Assembly (NCBI RefSeq): GCF_002914525.1
Contig: NZ_LODW01000070.1
Span: 62,001 to 126,000, forward strand
Length of the DNA: 64,000 bases
Origin: Rhizobium hidalgonense
GTDB lineage: Bacteria; Pseudomonadota; Alphaproteobacteria; Rhizobiales; Rhizobiaceae
Reading direction: 5' to 3'
Under the pieces are notes generated by a model. That model was not told the origin of the DNA. It ran no database searches and saw nothing but the letters and a program-made list of their open reading frames with translations. Shown here piece by piece: positions 18,099 to 26,453 of the stretch (positions are counted from its first letter, which is position 1; each line of letters opens with the position of its first letter). Position numbers and translations under genes: made by a program.

Positions 18099-18564
18099 GC
18101 CTGTCGTGCCCATATTCTGTGGCAAGGGCCTGGTTGGAATAACGGAAATCGCCGGTCACTTCGCGCCCAAGCCAGGCGGGCAGGGCCGGCTCGTCGGTCT
18201 CTGCGGTCATCTCGACCTCGGCAATCACCAGCCCACGATGTTCGCCGGCAAAGACGTCGACCTCCCAGACGAAACCTTCATGCGGAACGCGGTAGCGCGT
18301 CTTCTCGATGACGATGCCGATCGCGTTCTGCAACAGTTCCTCGGCATCGGCGACAGGGATGTCGTATTCGAATTCGTCACGGGTGATGGCGCTGCGGCCG
18401 ATCTTGATCGTCAGTCTCGCCTTCTTGCTATCGAGGATGCGCACTCGGACGGAGCGATCGTCCATCGAGGCGATATAGCCCTGCCTCAGAACGGACTTCG
18501 TCTCAACGGCGGAACGCCATCCATCGCTGCGTACGAGGAATTTCCGCTCGATCTCTTTCGCCAT
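18076..18564 (-). CDS. CYTH-domain protein (triphosphate tunnel metalloenzyme)
   Basis: CYTH/triphosphate tunnel family protein, 162 aa. It starts with the diagnostic EIERKFLV motif, followed by alternating charged strands (VRVRIL, ARLTIKIG, EFEYDIP, EVDVFAGEH, LVIAEVEM) whose Glu, Arg and Lys line the tunnel. Members hydrolyse tripolyphosphate or other triphosphates; adenylate or thiamine triphosphate activity also occurs in the family, so the substrate is open. The ATG at 18564 was chosen because the ERKFLV motif is normally at the N-terminus. It is the first gene of a CYTH-CHAD-trhO string on the minus strand. Confidence 0.93.
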   Translation of the reverse strand: MAKEIERKFLVRSDGWRSAVETKSVLRQGYIASMDDRSVRVRILDSKKARLTIKIGRSAITRDEFEYDIPVADAEELLQNAIGIVIEKTRYRVPHEGFVWEVDVFAGEHRGLVIAEVEMTAETDEPALPAWLGREVTGDFRYSNQALATEYGHDRHGLSHSA

Positions 18565-18718
18565 ATCGGTGAACCTTTTGTGACGATCGGGGCACGGTAG
18601 CCCAATTTCCACGGATTTCATACCCATCTTGTTAGGTGAATTGGTTTTACCTCGACAAGGTTCCGCCGGGGCGTTATTCGGGGACCAATTTCAATCGTTT
18701 CAAGGAAGTCGCACGGCC

Positions 18719-19357
18719 ATGGGCGAGAAAACAGAGAAGCTCCTTTCCATCCTGAAACTCCAGCCCGTCGTTCCGGTCCTGATCGTCGACGATGCCAAGT
18801 CGGCCGTATTGCTGGCCCGCGCGCTTGTCGCAGGCGGTCTGAAGGCGATCGAGGTCACCATGCGCACACCTGCGGCACTCGATGCCGTGCGCGCAGTCGC
18901 CGCCGAGGTCGAGGGCGCCGAAGTCGGCGCCGGCACGATCCTGAATGCCGCCCATTGGGAAGCCGCCGTCGAAGCCGGTTCGAAGTTTATCGTCAGCCCG
19001 GGCACCACGCAGGAACTCCTCGATGCGGCTGCGGATTCCGAGGTGCCGCTGCTTCCGGGTGCCGCGACCGCCAGCGAAGTCATGGCTTTGCGCGAAGAAG
19101 GCTATCAGGTGCTGAAGTTCTTCCCGGCGGAGCAGGCCGGTGGCGCGGCCCTGCTGAAGGCGCTCTCTTCGCCGCTTGCCGGTACGCTGTTCTGCCCGAC
19201 CGGCGGCATTTCGCTGAAGAATGCCAATGATTATCTGTCGCTGCCGAACGTCATCTGCGTCGGTGGCTCGTGGGTGGCGCCGAAGGAACTGGTCGCGGCC
19301 GGCGACTGGGCAGGGATTACCAGGCTCGCGGCGGAGGCTGCGGGGCTGAAGGCCTGA
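18719..19357 (+). CDS. eda: 2-keto-3-deoxy-6-phosphogluconate aldolase
   Basis: Entner-Doudoroff aldolase that splits KDPG into pyruvate and glyceraldehyde 3-phosphate; many homologues also act on 4-hydroxy-2-oxoglutarate. The 212-aa product has Glu45 in AIEVTMRT, the Schiff-base lysine Lys133 in LKFFPAE, SPGTTQE and the phosphate-binding FCPTGGIS. AAGGAAG precedes the ATG at 18719; the frame stays open to 18629 but that part has no family features. It stands alone, divergent from the CYTH gene. Rhizobia rely on this pathway for hexoses, which fits the sugar genes in the window. Confidence 0.95.
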   Translation: MGEKTEKLLSILKLQPVVPVLIVDDAKSAVLLARALVAGGLKAIEVTMRTPAALDAVRAVAAEVEGAEVGAGTILNAAHWEAAVEAGSKFIVSPGTTQELLDAAADSEVPLLPGAATASEVMALREEGYQVLKFFPAEQAGGAALLKALSSPLAGTLFCPTGGISLKNANDYLSLPNVICVGGSWVAPKELVAAGDWAGITRLAAEAAGLKA

Positions 19358-19463
19358 GTTTAGGAGGGGTTGAGCCTCACGGCACAATTCCCTCTCCTCT
19401 GTTTGTATTCGATCCGTCGCGAACCTATCTACTCTTCCGGCTTCAACAGGGAGATGACGAGGA

Positions 19464-20183
19464 ATGTTCGACGCGAAGAAGCTTCTCGACCAGTTCTTGG
19501 GTTCGCAAGTGCCGGGTCTCGGCGGCTCCGTCCGCGACAGGGCTGGCGACGCTGTCCAGACGGCTAAAAACAACCCGCTGGCGACCGGTGCGATCGCCGC
19601 CGCGCTTCTCGGCACCAAGACAGGCCGGGGTATTGCCGGCAATGCATTGGCGATCGGCGGTCTTGCCGCCATTGCCGGCCTCGGCTACCAGGCCTACAAG
19701 AATTACCAGGCAGGCCAGGCGCCTGCAGCCCCTTCAGATGCACCGTCGGCAAACAATCCTGTCCTTCTGCCGCCGCCTGTCGAATCCGGTTTCGGGCCGG
19801 CCTCGCCGGCCGGCAGCAATGAGTTCGTGCTGGTGCTGATCCGCGCGATGATCGCCGCCGCCAAGGCAGACGGCCATATCGACGATGCCGAACGCGCCCT
19901 CATCATGGACAAGGTCAAGGCTGCCGACGTCAGCGGCGAGGCCGCGGCCTTCATCGAGCATGAACTCGCTTCGCCCACGGATATCGACGCGCTTGTGGCC
20001 GCCGCGACGACAGAGGAACAGCGCGTCGAACTCTATACCGCCTCGCGGCTCACCATCGAGCCGGATTCGCGCGCCGAGCGCGGTTATCTCGATCTGCTTG
20101 CCGGCAGGCTCGGCCTTGCCGACCAGCTGGTCGATCATATCGAGGCGACAGTGTCCTCTGCGAAAGTTACCTTGTCACAGTGA
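19464..20183 (+). CDS. TerB-like protein (DUF533 family)
   Basis: Protein of 239 aa of the YebE/DUF533 type. The N-terminal part holds a glycine/alanine-rich hydrophobic stretch (about 43-75, IAGNALAIGGLAAIAGLGYQ) that may associate with the membrane, then a Pro/Ala-rich linker (85-115), then a helical TerB-like domain (about 118-230) with the acidic motif AKADGHIDDAER. TerB domains occur in tellurite-resistance and stress proteins, but no function is established for this subfamily. GAGATGACGAGG precedes the ATG. Confidence 0.85.
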   Translation: MFDAKKLLDQFLGSQVPGLGGSVRDRAGDAVQTAKNNPLATGAIAAALLGTKTGRGIAGNALAIGGLAAIAGLGYQAYKNYQAGQAPAAPSDAPSANNPVLLPPPVESGFGPASPAGSNEFVLVLIRAMIAAAKADGHIDDAERALIMDKVKAADVSGEAAAFIEHELASPTDIDALVAAATTEEQRVELYTASRLTIEPDSRAERGYLDLLAGRLGLADQLVDHIEATVSSAKVTLSQ

Positions 20184-20251
20184 CAACCAGGCCGGTTGCC
20201 TTTGTCGGGCGGCTGGCCTATCCACTCCACTCTTGGACAAGGGGAGTGAAG

Positions 20252-20947
20252 ATGCGCGATCTTGCAGATTTCAAGGGTTGCCCGGCGCCGAAGCCGGTGA
20301 CGCTGATGGGCCGTTTTGTCACCGTCGAACCTTATCGGCGTGCCGACCATCTCGAGGCGCTGTGGGACGGGCTTGGCGGCATGGGCATCAACCCGCTGCT
20401 TCTCTATTTCGCGCAGGACGATTTTTCCGGGATCGAAGATTTCGCCAACTGGCTTGAGACCGTCTACACCAAGTCCGGCTGGCTCACCCATATCTTCCGC
20501 GACAACGCTACCGGCAAGATTGTCGGCATGGCGAACTATATGCGCGCCGACCCGGCAAACGGCGTCGTCGAGATCGGCGGGGTGGCACATGGTCCCCAGA
20601 TGAAGCGTTCGCCGCTTTCGACCGAAGCGCATTATCTGATGGCCAAGCACGTCTTCGAGGAGCTCGGCTACCGCCGCTACGAATGGAAATGCGACAATAA
20701 GAACGAGGCGAGCAAGACGACGGCGGCGCGTTACGGCTTCAGCTTCGAAGGGGTCTTCCGCCAGCACATGATTGCCAAGCACCGCAACCGCGACACTGCT
20801 TGGTTCTCGATGATCGATAGTGAATGGCCGCTGCTCAACGATGCCTTCGAGGCCTGGCTTTCGCCGGAGAATTTCGATGCCGAGGGCAACCAGATCCGCC
20901 GTCTGCAGGATATCCGTGCCGATCTCCAAAAGGAAAGGCTCGTATGA
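20252..20947 (+). CDS. GNAT-family N-acetyltransferase, RimJ-like
   Basis: Predicted acetyltransferase, 231 aa, of the RimJ/RimL-type GNAT group. Visible elements are GRFVTVEPYRRADHLEALW at the N-terminus, GKIVGMANYMRADP, the HYLMAKHVFEELGYRRYEW core and NEASKTTAARYGFSFEGVFR, where acetyl-CoA and substrate usually bind. AAGGGGAGTGAAG precedes the ATG at 20252. Its stop overlaps the ATG of the next gene by four bases, so the two are translated together. The acceptor (protein N-terminus or small molecule) is unknown. Confidence 0.88.
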   Translation: MRDLADFKGCPAPKPVTLMGRFVTVEPYRRADHLEALWDGLGGMGINPLLLYFAQDDFSGIEDFANWLETVYTKSGWLTHIFRDNATGKIVGMANYMRADPANGVVEIGGVAHGPQMKRSPLSTEAHYLMAKHVFEELGYRRYEWKCDNKNEASKTTAARYGFSFEGVFRQHMIAKHRNRDTAWFSMIDSEWPLLNDAFEAWLSPENFDAEGNQIRRLQDIRADLQKERLV

Positions 20948-21150
20948 GCCCCGAGAGCCGCTCGCAGGCGACTGCCGCCGGCATCATCTTGTTTGCCGCC
21001 GCGCTGGTCATCTATTTCCTGCCGACCATCGTTCTGTGGATCGGCAATTTCTCGCCGGTGCTGGCGATCGTCGTCGGCGTCTGCCTGATCATGGCATTTT
21101 TCGCGGTTTTCTGGCTGCGGGCGCGTTACCAGCGCAGCAGGGGGAAATAA
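20944..21150 (+). CDS. Small two-helix membrane protein
   Basis: A 68-aa protein with two hydrophobic helices (about residues 11-30 and 38-58) and a basic C-terminus RARYQRSRGK. Its ATG overlaps the stop of the acetyltransferase gene by four bases, the classic arrangement for translational coupling. No family is recognised. It ends one base before the convergent nickel/cobalt transporter gene. Confidence 0.75.
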   Translation: MSPESRSQATAAGIILFAAALVIYFLPTIVLWIGNFSPVLAIVVGVCLIMAFFAVFWLRARYQRSRGK

Positions 21151-21151
21151 G

Positions 21152-22228
21152 TTATCCCTGCAGCGAGGCCCCGAGCAGCAGCGCGCCCATCAGGATGACG
21201 AGCAAAGCGCCGAGGATTTCGATGGTGTTGCCGATCCAGACCGAGGCGGTCGAGCCGCGCCCGGAGAGGCGGACGGCGGCACTCTTGGCAGTGACGGCAA
21301 GCGTGGCAAGCAGGGAAACGGTAATCGCCGTGCCGAGCGACATGGCGGCGACCGACAGCACGCCGCCGAGATAGAGCCCGTTCAGCAGCGAGAAGGTCAT
21401 AACCAGCAAAGCGCCGGAGCAGGGGCGAAGGCCGACGGCGACGATTGCCGACCAGGCCTCGCGGGCGCTGAACCTGTCGCCGGCAAGCAGGGTGGGATCC
21501 GGCACATGGGCGTTGCCGCAGGTCTCGCAGGCCATGCCGGGAACGAAAGTGTGGCCGGCTTCGACGGCCTGCGCCTTGCCGCTGAAGGCATAGGCCTGGC
21601 GTTCGGCGGCATTGTCCTTCCAGTCGAGCATCATGCTGACCGGTCCGGCAGGTGTCGCCATCAGTCGGCGGCGCGGCATGTTGCCGACCATCGAGCGCAG
21701 TTTGCGCAATAGCAGCCAGCCGCCGAAGAGGATGACCATGACGAAGCTTGCGATCTCCATTGCATGGGTCGCCGCCGTCAGCGTGATGCCGGTGCCGCGC
21801 AGCACCAGCCAGGCGCCGCCGACCAGCGCCACCGCCACCACCCCCTGGATGAAGGCCGAAATGAAGGAAATCACCACGCCGCGCTTCAGTTCGATCTCGT
21901 TGGCGATCATGTAGGAGGAGATGACCGCCTTGCCGTGACCGGGGCCGGCGGCATGGAAGACGCCATAGGCGAAGGAGAGGCCGATGAGCGATGCCAGTTG
22001 CCACGGGTCCTGGCGCATCGCCTTCAGGGCATCGGTCAACGCCCGGTAGAAGGCCTGCTGCTCATAGTTCACATAGAGCAAAAGCGGCGCGAGCGGCCCG
22101 CCGGTCGGCTGGAAGCTCGGCTCCGCCGTGCCGATGCCGAGCGGCGATTGCGCATGGGCGAGGCTTGCCGCCGCCAGAAGCGCCAAGACCAAAGCGGCGA
22201 GGATGAACGGCAGGCGTTTCGTCAGCAT
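21152..22228 (-). CDS. NicO/RcnA-family nickel/cobalt transporter
   Basis: Inner-membrane metal transporter, 358 aa, with about seven hydrophobic segments and a probable signal-like N-terminus ending LAHAQ. The family motif HAAGPGHGKAV is present near residue 93. A long cytoplasmic or periplasmic loop (about 190-240) carries MACETCGNAHVPD, a Cys-x-x-Cys with a nearby His that could bind metal. The usual role is efflux of nickel or cobalt. It overlaps the upstream DUF1007 gene by seven bases, and the pair is often found together, so they likely act as one export system. Confidence 0.88.
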   Translation of the reverse strand: MLTKRLPFILAALVLALLAAASLAHAQSPLGIGTAEPSFQPTGGPLAPLLLYVNYEQQAFYRALTDALKAMRQDPWQLASLIGLSFAYGVFHAAGPGHGKAVISSYMIANEIELKRGVVISFISAFIQGVVAVALVGGAWLVLRGTGITLTAATHAMEIASFVMVILFGGWLLLRKLRSMVGNMPRRRLMATPAGPVSMMLDWKDNAAERQAYAFSGKAQAVEAGHTFVPGMACETCGNAHVPDPTLLAGDRFSAREAWSAIVAVGLRPCSGALLVMTFSLLNGLYLGGVLSVAAMSLGTAITVSLLATLAVTAKSAAVRLSGRGSTASVWIGNTIEILGALLVILMGALLLGASLQG

Positions 22229-22863
22229 GTGACCTCCAGCCGGGTGGCGAAGAGTTTAGACATGTTGGTGCCGGTGGGATCATTGAAGAAGGCGTCGGTC
22301 AGCGACTGCTTGTTCTGCGAGATCACCTGGTCGGCATCCGGCCGCACCACCTGATGTTTGCAGGTCTTGAAGCCGTCGCCGACCAGTGAAAGTTCGTTGT
22401 CTGTGGGGAAATCGATCGAGGTATAGAGCGACGGGTCGTAGACGCCGAAGGTGAGCCTGCCCTTGAGCGGCATCTTCTCCGCCGGCTTGACCGCGAAGAA
22501 CATCAGCAGCTGGCCATCTTTGTAGTCAACATGGATGATGTCGGGCTTCTGGACGGTGACGTTCTTCCCGTTGATCGTCAGGTTCATGTAGTAATCATAT
22601 TCGGCAAGCGACTGCTTCACCGTTTTTCCGACCTCCGCAAGCTCGTTCGGCTCCAGCTTGAGGTCGGTATTCTTGTCGAAATCCATGACCACCGAGGAGG
22701 AAAAAACCTCATCGAAGCGCCAGACATTGCGCAATTCCTCGATATTGCCGTCCTTATCGGCCACGACCTCGAGACGGGCCTCCACGAAAATGTGCGGATG
22801 GGCAAAGGCGGCGGCCGGCGCCAGCGAAACAAGCGCGGCAATCAGTATCGTCGAATATTTCAT
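22222..22863 (-). CDS. DUF1007-family periplasmic protein
   Basis: Protein of 213 aa with a clear signal peptide (residues 1-21, LAPAAAFAHPHIFV), so it is exported. The mature N-terminus HPHIF is His-rich and characteristic of DUF1007; the rest is a beta-rich domain with WRFDEVFSS and the acidic KNTDLKLEPNEL. It precedes and overlaps the NicO transporter gene. The partnership suggests a metal-handling or accessory role for nickel/cobalt export, which is inferred from context only. GGGATAG lies directly before the ATG. Confidence 0.87.
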   Translation of the reverse strand: MKYSTILIAALVSLAPAAAFAHPHIFVEARLEVVADKDGNIEELRNVWRFDEVFSSSVVMDFDKNTDLKLEPNELAEVGKTVKQSLAEYDYYMNLTINGKNVTVQKPDIIHVDYKDGQLLMFFAVKPAEKMPLKGRLTFGVYDPSLYTSIDFPTDNELSLVGDGFKTCKHQVVRPDADQVISQNKQSLTDAFFNDPTGTNMSKLFATRLEVTC

Positions 22864-22994
22864 CTATCCCGCTGCCCTGTTCGGTGACCCTGACTTCTTG
22901 CCAGCAATTGGGACGGAATTGGGACCGATTCCGCATTGGATTCAGAGAGCCGCGGGTTGGCGCGGGGCAAGCTGTCGCAGCCGCAAGGGCGGCG

Positions 22995-23888
22995 CTATGG
23001 ATGTTTCTTGAACCAGTTGTTGAGGTAATCGACGAAGATCCTCACCTTCGCCGGCAGGTAGCGGCGGTGCGGATAGACGGCATAAATGCCACGGTCGGTC
23101 GGGAGGTAATCGTTGAACAGCGTCACCAGCGCGCCGCTCTCGATCGGTTTGCGGGCGATGAAGTCGGGGATGAGGGCGATGCCGATGCCGGCGAGGGCCG
23201 CGCGTAATGTCGCATGCGGGCTGTTGACCTCCATCGGGCCGGAGACGGCGACGGCGAATGAGGTGTTGTCGGGATTGTGGAAGCGAATGCTCGCCTGGGT
23301 GCGCGCATTGGTATCGACAACGAAGGGGACGTTGGAGATATCGCTGGGGTGCTCGAGATCGGGATGGCGTTCGAGAAATTCTGGGGTGGCGCAGAGATGG
23401 ACGCGGAAATCGGAGATTTTGCGGGCGATCATGCCGGAATCTTCGAGCTTGCTGATGCGGATCGCTACGTCGAAGCCTTCCTCGATCAGATCGACAAACC
23501 GGTCGTCGGCGGCGATCTCCAGCGAAAGGTCCGGGTTCTCCCTGGAGAAATCGATCAGCGACTGGCCAACATCGGCGTCGACGAAGGTGCGCGGCACTGA
23601 TATGCGCAGCCGCCCCTTTAGCTGCGCATTGTTTTCGCGCACGAGGTCGGCAAGATTGTCGATCTCCTTCAGGATATCCGAGGCGCTGCGGTAATAGGTG
23701 TGGCCGGCCTCGGTCATCGAGAACTGCCTGGTGGTGCGGTTGAGCAACAGGGCGCCGAGCTCATCTTCCAATTCGCGCACATATTTGGAGAGCAGCGCCT
23801 TGGAGCGGCCCGTGCGCCTGGCGGCGGCGGAAAAGCCTTCGGCCTCGACGACATCGATGAAGGCACGTATGCGGGTCAAGGTATCCAT
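22995..23888 (-). CDS. LysR-family transcriptional regulator
   Basis: LysR-type regulator, 297 aa. The winged helix-turn-helix covers about residues 1-60 (FIDVVEAEGFSAAARRTGRS, LLNRTTRQFSMTEAG) and the effector domain 90-290 has two periplasmic-binding-like lobes. GAGGG lies seven bases before the ATG at 23888, which is preferred over the ATG at 23894 that touches it. A 27-base palindrome lies 28 bases upstream of the start. The gene diverges from the ornithine decarboxylase leader, but whether it controls that gene is unknown; CrgA-like regulators of this group often act on nearby oxidoreductases. Confidence 0.9.
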   Translation of the reverse strand: MDTLTRIRAFIDVVEAEGFSAAARRTGRSKALLSKYVRELEDELGALLLNRTTRQFSMTEAGHTYYRSASDILKEIDNLADLVRENNAQLKGRLRISVPRTFVDADVGQSLIDFSRENPDLSLEIAADDRFVDLIEEGFDVAIRISKLEDSGMIARKISDFRVHLCATPEFLERHPDLEHPSDISNVPFVVDTNARTQASIRFHNPDNTSFAVAVSGPMEVNSPHATLRAALAGIGIALIPDFIARKPIESGALVTLFNDYLPTDRGIYAVYPHRRYLPAKVRIFVDYLNNWFKKHP

Positions 23889-23915
23889 GGACATCCCTCA
23901 GGCTGTTTGGGAATG

Positions 23916-23942
23916 TTGAACAAATCGGCTCGTTTTGTTCAA
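23916..23942. promoter_or_regulatory. 27-base inverted repeat upstream of the LysR gene
   Basis: Perfect 9-base arms TTGAACAAA and TTTGTTCAA flank a 9-base spacer. It is 28 bases upstream of the LysR start, where autoregulatory LysR sites usually lie. Read rightward it is followed by TTATTTTTTT and could also form a weak terminator, but no gene reads into it from the left on that strand. Confidence 0.6.
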
Positions 23943-24099
23943 TTATTTTTTTGAGCCTCAGATCAAAAAATCGCTTGATTATGAAGGCGAATATTCTTAT
24001 TTCCACCCCAGCCCAAAGTCGCACGTGCCCATGGGTGTCCGCCGAACCCTCGAATTGGTGAGGAAATCGGTAAGGTACCTGGAATTAACCCCTCCAGTC

Positions 24100-24417
24100 G
24101 CTATTTCGGCCAACCGGAAAATGCGAGGACGCCTGAAGCAACGACGGTGCGGGCCTTTTTGTTCTCTCCCTGCTTTCCATCAGCGGGGGTTACTGAAGAG
24201 GCACACCATCATTGCCGGAAGTGCGGTTGGGATTCTCCCTCCAATCCATGGCAGACAAAGCCGAACTTACACCGCGTCCGCGGCGTTGGTTCACTATCCG
24301 CGCATCGAGCGCTTGCTATGGTTCCGGGGTCTCCACCGGCTGGTTCCAATGCGAGTTCTCGTATGCCCTTTGTCCTCCGGCTGATGCCGGAGCTCTGGAA
24401 CTGGAAGAGGGAACGAT
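24100..24417 (+). ncRNA. Candidate speF-type leader RNA of ornithine decarboxylase
   Basis: A 500-base region before the decarboxylase has no credible gene. Its last 300 bases hold several hairpin-forming segments, the clearest being CTCCGGC/GCCGGAG with loop TGAT at 24375-24392, and the complement pair TTCCA/TGGAA around it. A conserved structured leader, the speF motif, is known upstream of ornithine decarboxylase genes in alphaproteobacteria. Position and length agree with it. I cannot run a covariance search, so the boundaries are approximate. The AT-rich part at 23941-24000 probably holds the promoter. Confidence 0.6.
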
Positions 24418-25551
24418 ATGACCACCCAGCGCATCCGCGACTTTCTCGCCACCCGACGTCCCGACGGTCCCTGCCTCGTGGTTGACCTCGACGTCGTTCG
24501 CGACAATTTTCACGCCTTCCGTCACGCCATGCCGGACAGCGCCATCTACTACGCCGTCAAGGCCAACCCGGCCCCTGAAGTGTTGAAGCTGCTTGCAGGC
24601 CTCGGCTCCAATTTCGATTGCGCATCCGTTGCCGAAATCGAAATGGCGCTCGACGCCGGTGCGACTGCAGCTCGCATCTCCTTCGGCAATACGATCAAGA
24701 AGGAACGCGACGTTGCTCGCGCGCATGCGCTCGGCGTCAGCCTTTTTGCGGTCGACAGCCACGAGGAAGTCGAGAAGATCTCGCGCGCCGCTCCCGGCGC
24801 CCGCGTCTTTTGCCGCGTGCTGACCGATGGCGAAGGTGCTGAATGGCCGCTGTCGCGCAAGTTCGGCTGCGTCCCGCAGATGGCCGTCGACGTTCTCGTC
24901 TACGCCCATCAGCTCGGCCTGCAGTCCTACGGCGTCTCGTTCCATGTCGGTTCGCAGATGACCAAGGTCGATGCCTGGGATTCAGCACTCGCCGATGCCA
25001 AGCGCGTCTTCGTATCGCTTGCCAAGCAGGGCATCCACCTGCAGATGGTCAACATGGGCGGCGGCTTCCCGACCAAGTATCTGCGCGACGTTCCGTCGGC
25101 AGAAGCTTACGGCAAGTCGATCTACCAGGCGCTGCGCACGCATTTCGGCAACCAGATCCCGCAGACGATCATCGAGCCGGGCCGCGGCATGGTCGGCAAT
25201 GCCGGCGTCATCAAGGCTGAGGTCGTGCTGATCTCGAAGAAGTCGGACAATGACGATGCCCGCTGGGTATTCCTCGACATCGGCAAGTTCGGGGGGCTCG
25301 CCGAAACGATGGACGAAGCCATCCGCTATCCGATCCGCACGGAGCACGACGGCGACGAGATGGAGCCCTGCGTCATCGCCGGCCCGACCTGCGATTCAGC
25401 CGACGTGCTCTACGAGAAGAACCTCTATCCGCTGCCGATCTCTCTTTCGATCGGCGACGAGGTCCTGATCGAAGGCACAGGCGCCTATACGACGACCTAT
25501 TCGGCAGTCGCTTTCAACGGTTTCGAACCGCTGAAGGCCTACGTCATCTAA
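24418..25551 (+). CDS. Ornithine decarboxylase (alanine-racemase fold)
   Basis: PLP-dependent decarboxylase of the type III fold, 377 aa, converting ornithine to putrescine in the cytoplasm. Lys48 in YYAVKANP binds PLP, GASVAEIEM-like FDCASVAEIE follows, GVSFHVGSQ and EPGRGMVGNAG bind the phosphate, and Cys325 in GPTCDSAD is the second catalytic residue, typical of ornithine (or lysine/ornithine) decarboxylases. GAGGGAACG precedes the ATG. It has a long structured leader that may sense polyamines. A GNAT gene follows on the same strand after 93 bases. Activity on lysine cannot be excluded. Confidence 0.92.
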   Translation: MTTQRIRDFLATRRPDGPCLVVDLDVVRDNFHAFRHAMPDSAIYYAVKANPAPEVLKLLAGLGSNFDCASVAEIEMALDAGATAARISFGNTIKKERDVARAHALGVSLFAVDSHEEVEKISRAAPGARVFCRVLTDGEGAEWPLSRKFGCVPQMAVDVLVYAHQLGLQSYGVSFHVGSQMTKVDAWDSALADAKRVFVSLAKQGIHLQMVNMGGGFPTKYLRDVPSAEAYGKSIYQALRTHFGNQIPQTIIEPGRGMVGNAGVIKAEVVLISKKSDNDDARWVFLDIGKFGGLAETMDEAIRYPIRTEHDGDEMEPCVIAGPTCDSADVLYEKNLYPLPISLSIGDEVLIEGTGAYTTTYSAVAFNGFEPLKAYVI

Positions 25552-25644
25552 GGCCGTTTCCGCCGGCCCCGTAACCAGCCGGGGCGGCAACTTCACAATT
25601 TCCTTCATCGCCGCTGATAACGGTATTGGGTACGGGAGGCCAAG

Positions 25645-26235
25645 ATGGCCGCTGTTCTTGATTCTGTCCGCGCATTCTTTGCGCCTACCACTTTCGCCAT
25701 CGACGCCGAAAATCCGTCGGACGTCGTTGCCCGTGAAAACCTGCTCGACCGGGTCATGGGGCCGGACCGCCGCAAGAAGTCGTCGGAGAAGATTCGCCGC
25801 AACCGGGTTCCGGCCGAGGGCCTGGCGCTTGTCGCGCGTGATCGCGACGGCCACGTTATCGGCTCGGTGCGGCTCTGGAACATCGAGGCCGGCGTCAACG
25901 ACGAAGGCACGCCGATCAATGCGCTGCTGCTCGGCCCGCTCGCCGTCGATTCCCGTTATGGCGGCAAGGGCATCGGCTCGGCGCTGATGCGCGCGGCGAT
26001 CCTCGAAACCAAGAAGCGCGGCCATGGCGCCGTCTTGCTCGTCGGCGATGCTGCTTATTACGAGCGTTTCGGCTTTTTTGCCGAGAAGGCCCGCCATCTT
26101 GTCATGCCGGGTCCGTTCGAACGCTCGCGCTTTCTGGCGCTCGAGCTTAGGGAAGGCTGGCTTGACGGCGCGGCCGGCATGATTGTCCCCTCGGGACGCA
26201 TGCTGGCCAGCGCGCCGGTTCGCCGCGCCGCCTAA
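25645..26235 (+). CDS. GNAT-family N-acetyltransferase
   Basis: Acetyltransferase of 196 aa, YhbS-like. The N-terminal segment AENPSDVVARENLLDRVMG is typical, and the acetyl-CoA motif is VDSRYGGKGIGSALMRAAI (about residues 99-117), with YYERFGFF near 140. It follows the ornithine decarboxylase gene on the same strand after 93 bases that contain an imperfect GC-rich inverted repeat. A role in polyamine acetylation is conceivable from this context but not shown. GGGAGGCCAAG precedes the ATG. Confidence 0.87.
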   Translation: MAAVLDSVRAFFAPTTFAIDAENPSDVVARENLLDRVMGPDRRKKSSEKIRRNRVPAEGLALVARDRDGHVIGSVRLWNIEAGVNDEGTPINALLLGPLAVDSRYGGKGIGSALMRAAILETKKRGHGAVLLVGDAAYYERFGFFAEKARHLVMPGPFERSRFLALELREGWLDGAAGMIVPSGRMLASAPVRRAA

Positions 26236-26453
26236 CAATCGGCCGGCCAGGGTTGAACGTCCTTACCCGCGGCCGGCAATATCCGCGCCGCTCGACCATG
26301 GAGGCAGGCGGCCTGCCGTGGCTGCGGCGCGGATTGTTTTTCGGGCGCCGCGGCGCGTGTTGACCGGGATGCCTGGTAACCATGGCAACACAATCGCGTG
26401 AAAAGCGCCGCCGGCCCGCGAACATGCGGCAGCGATATCCTATCTTGCGCCGC

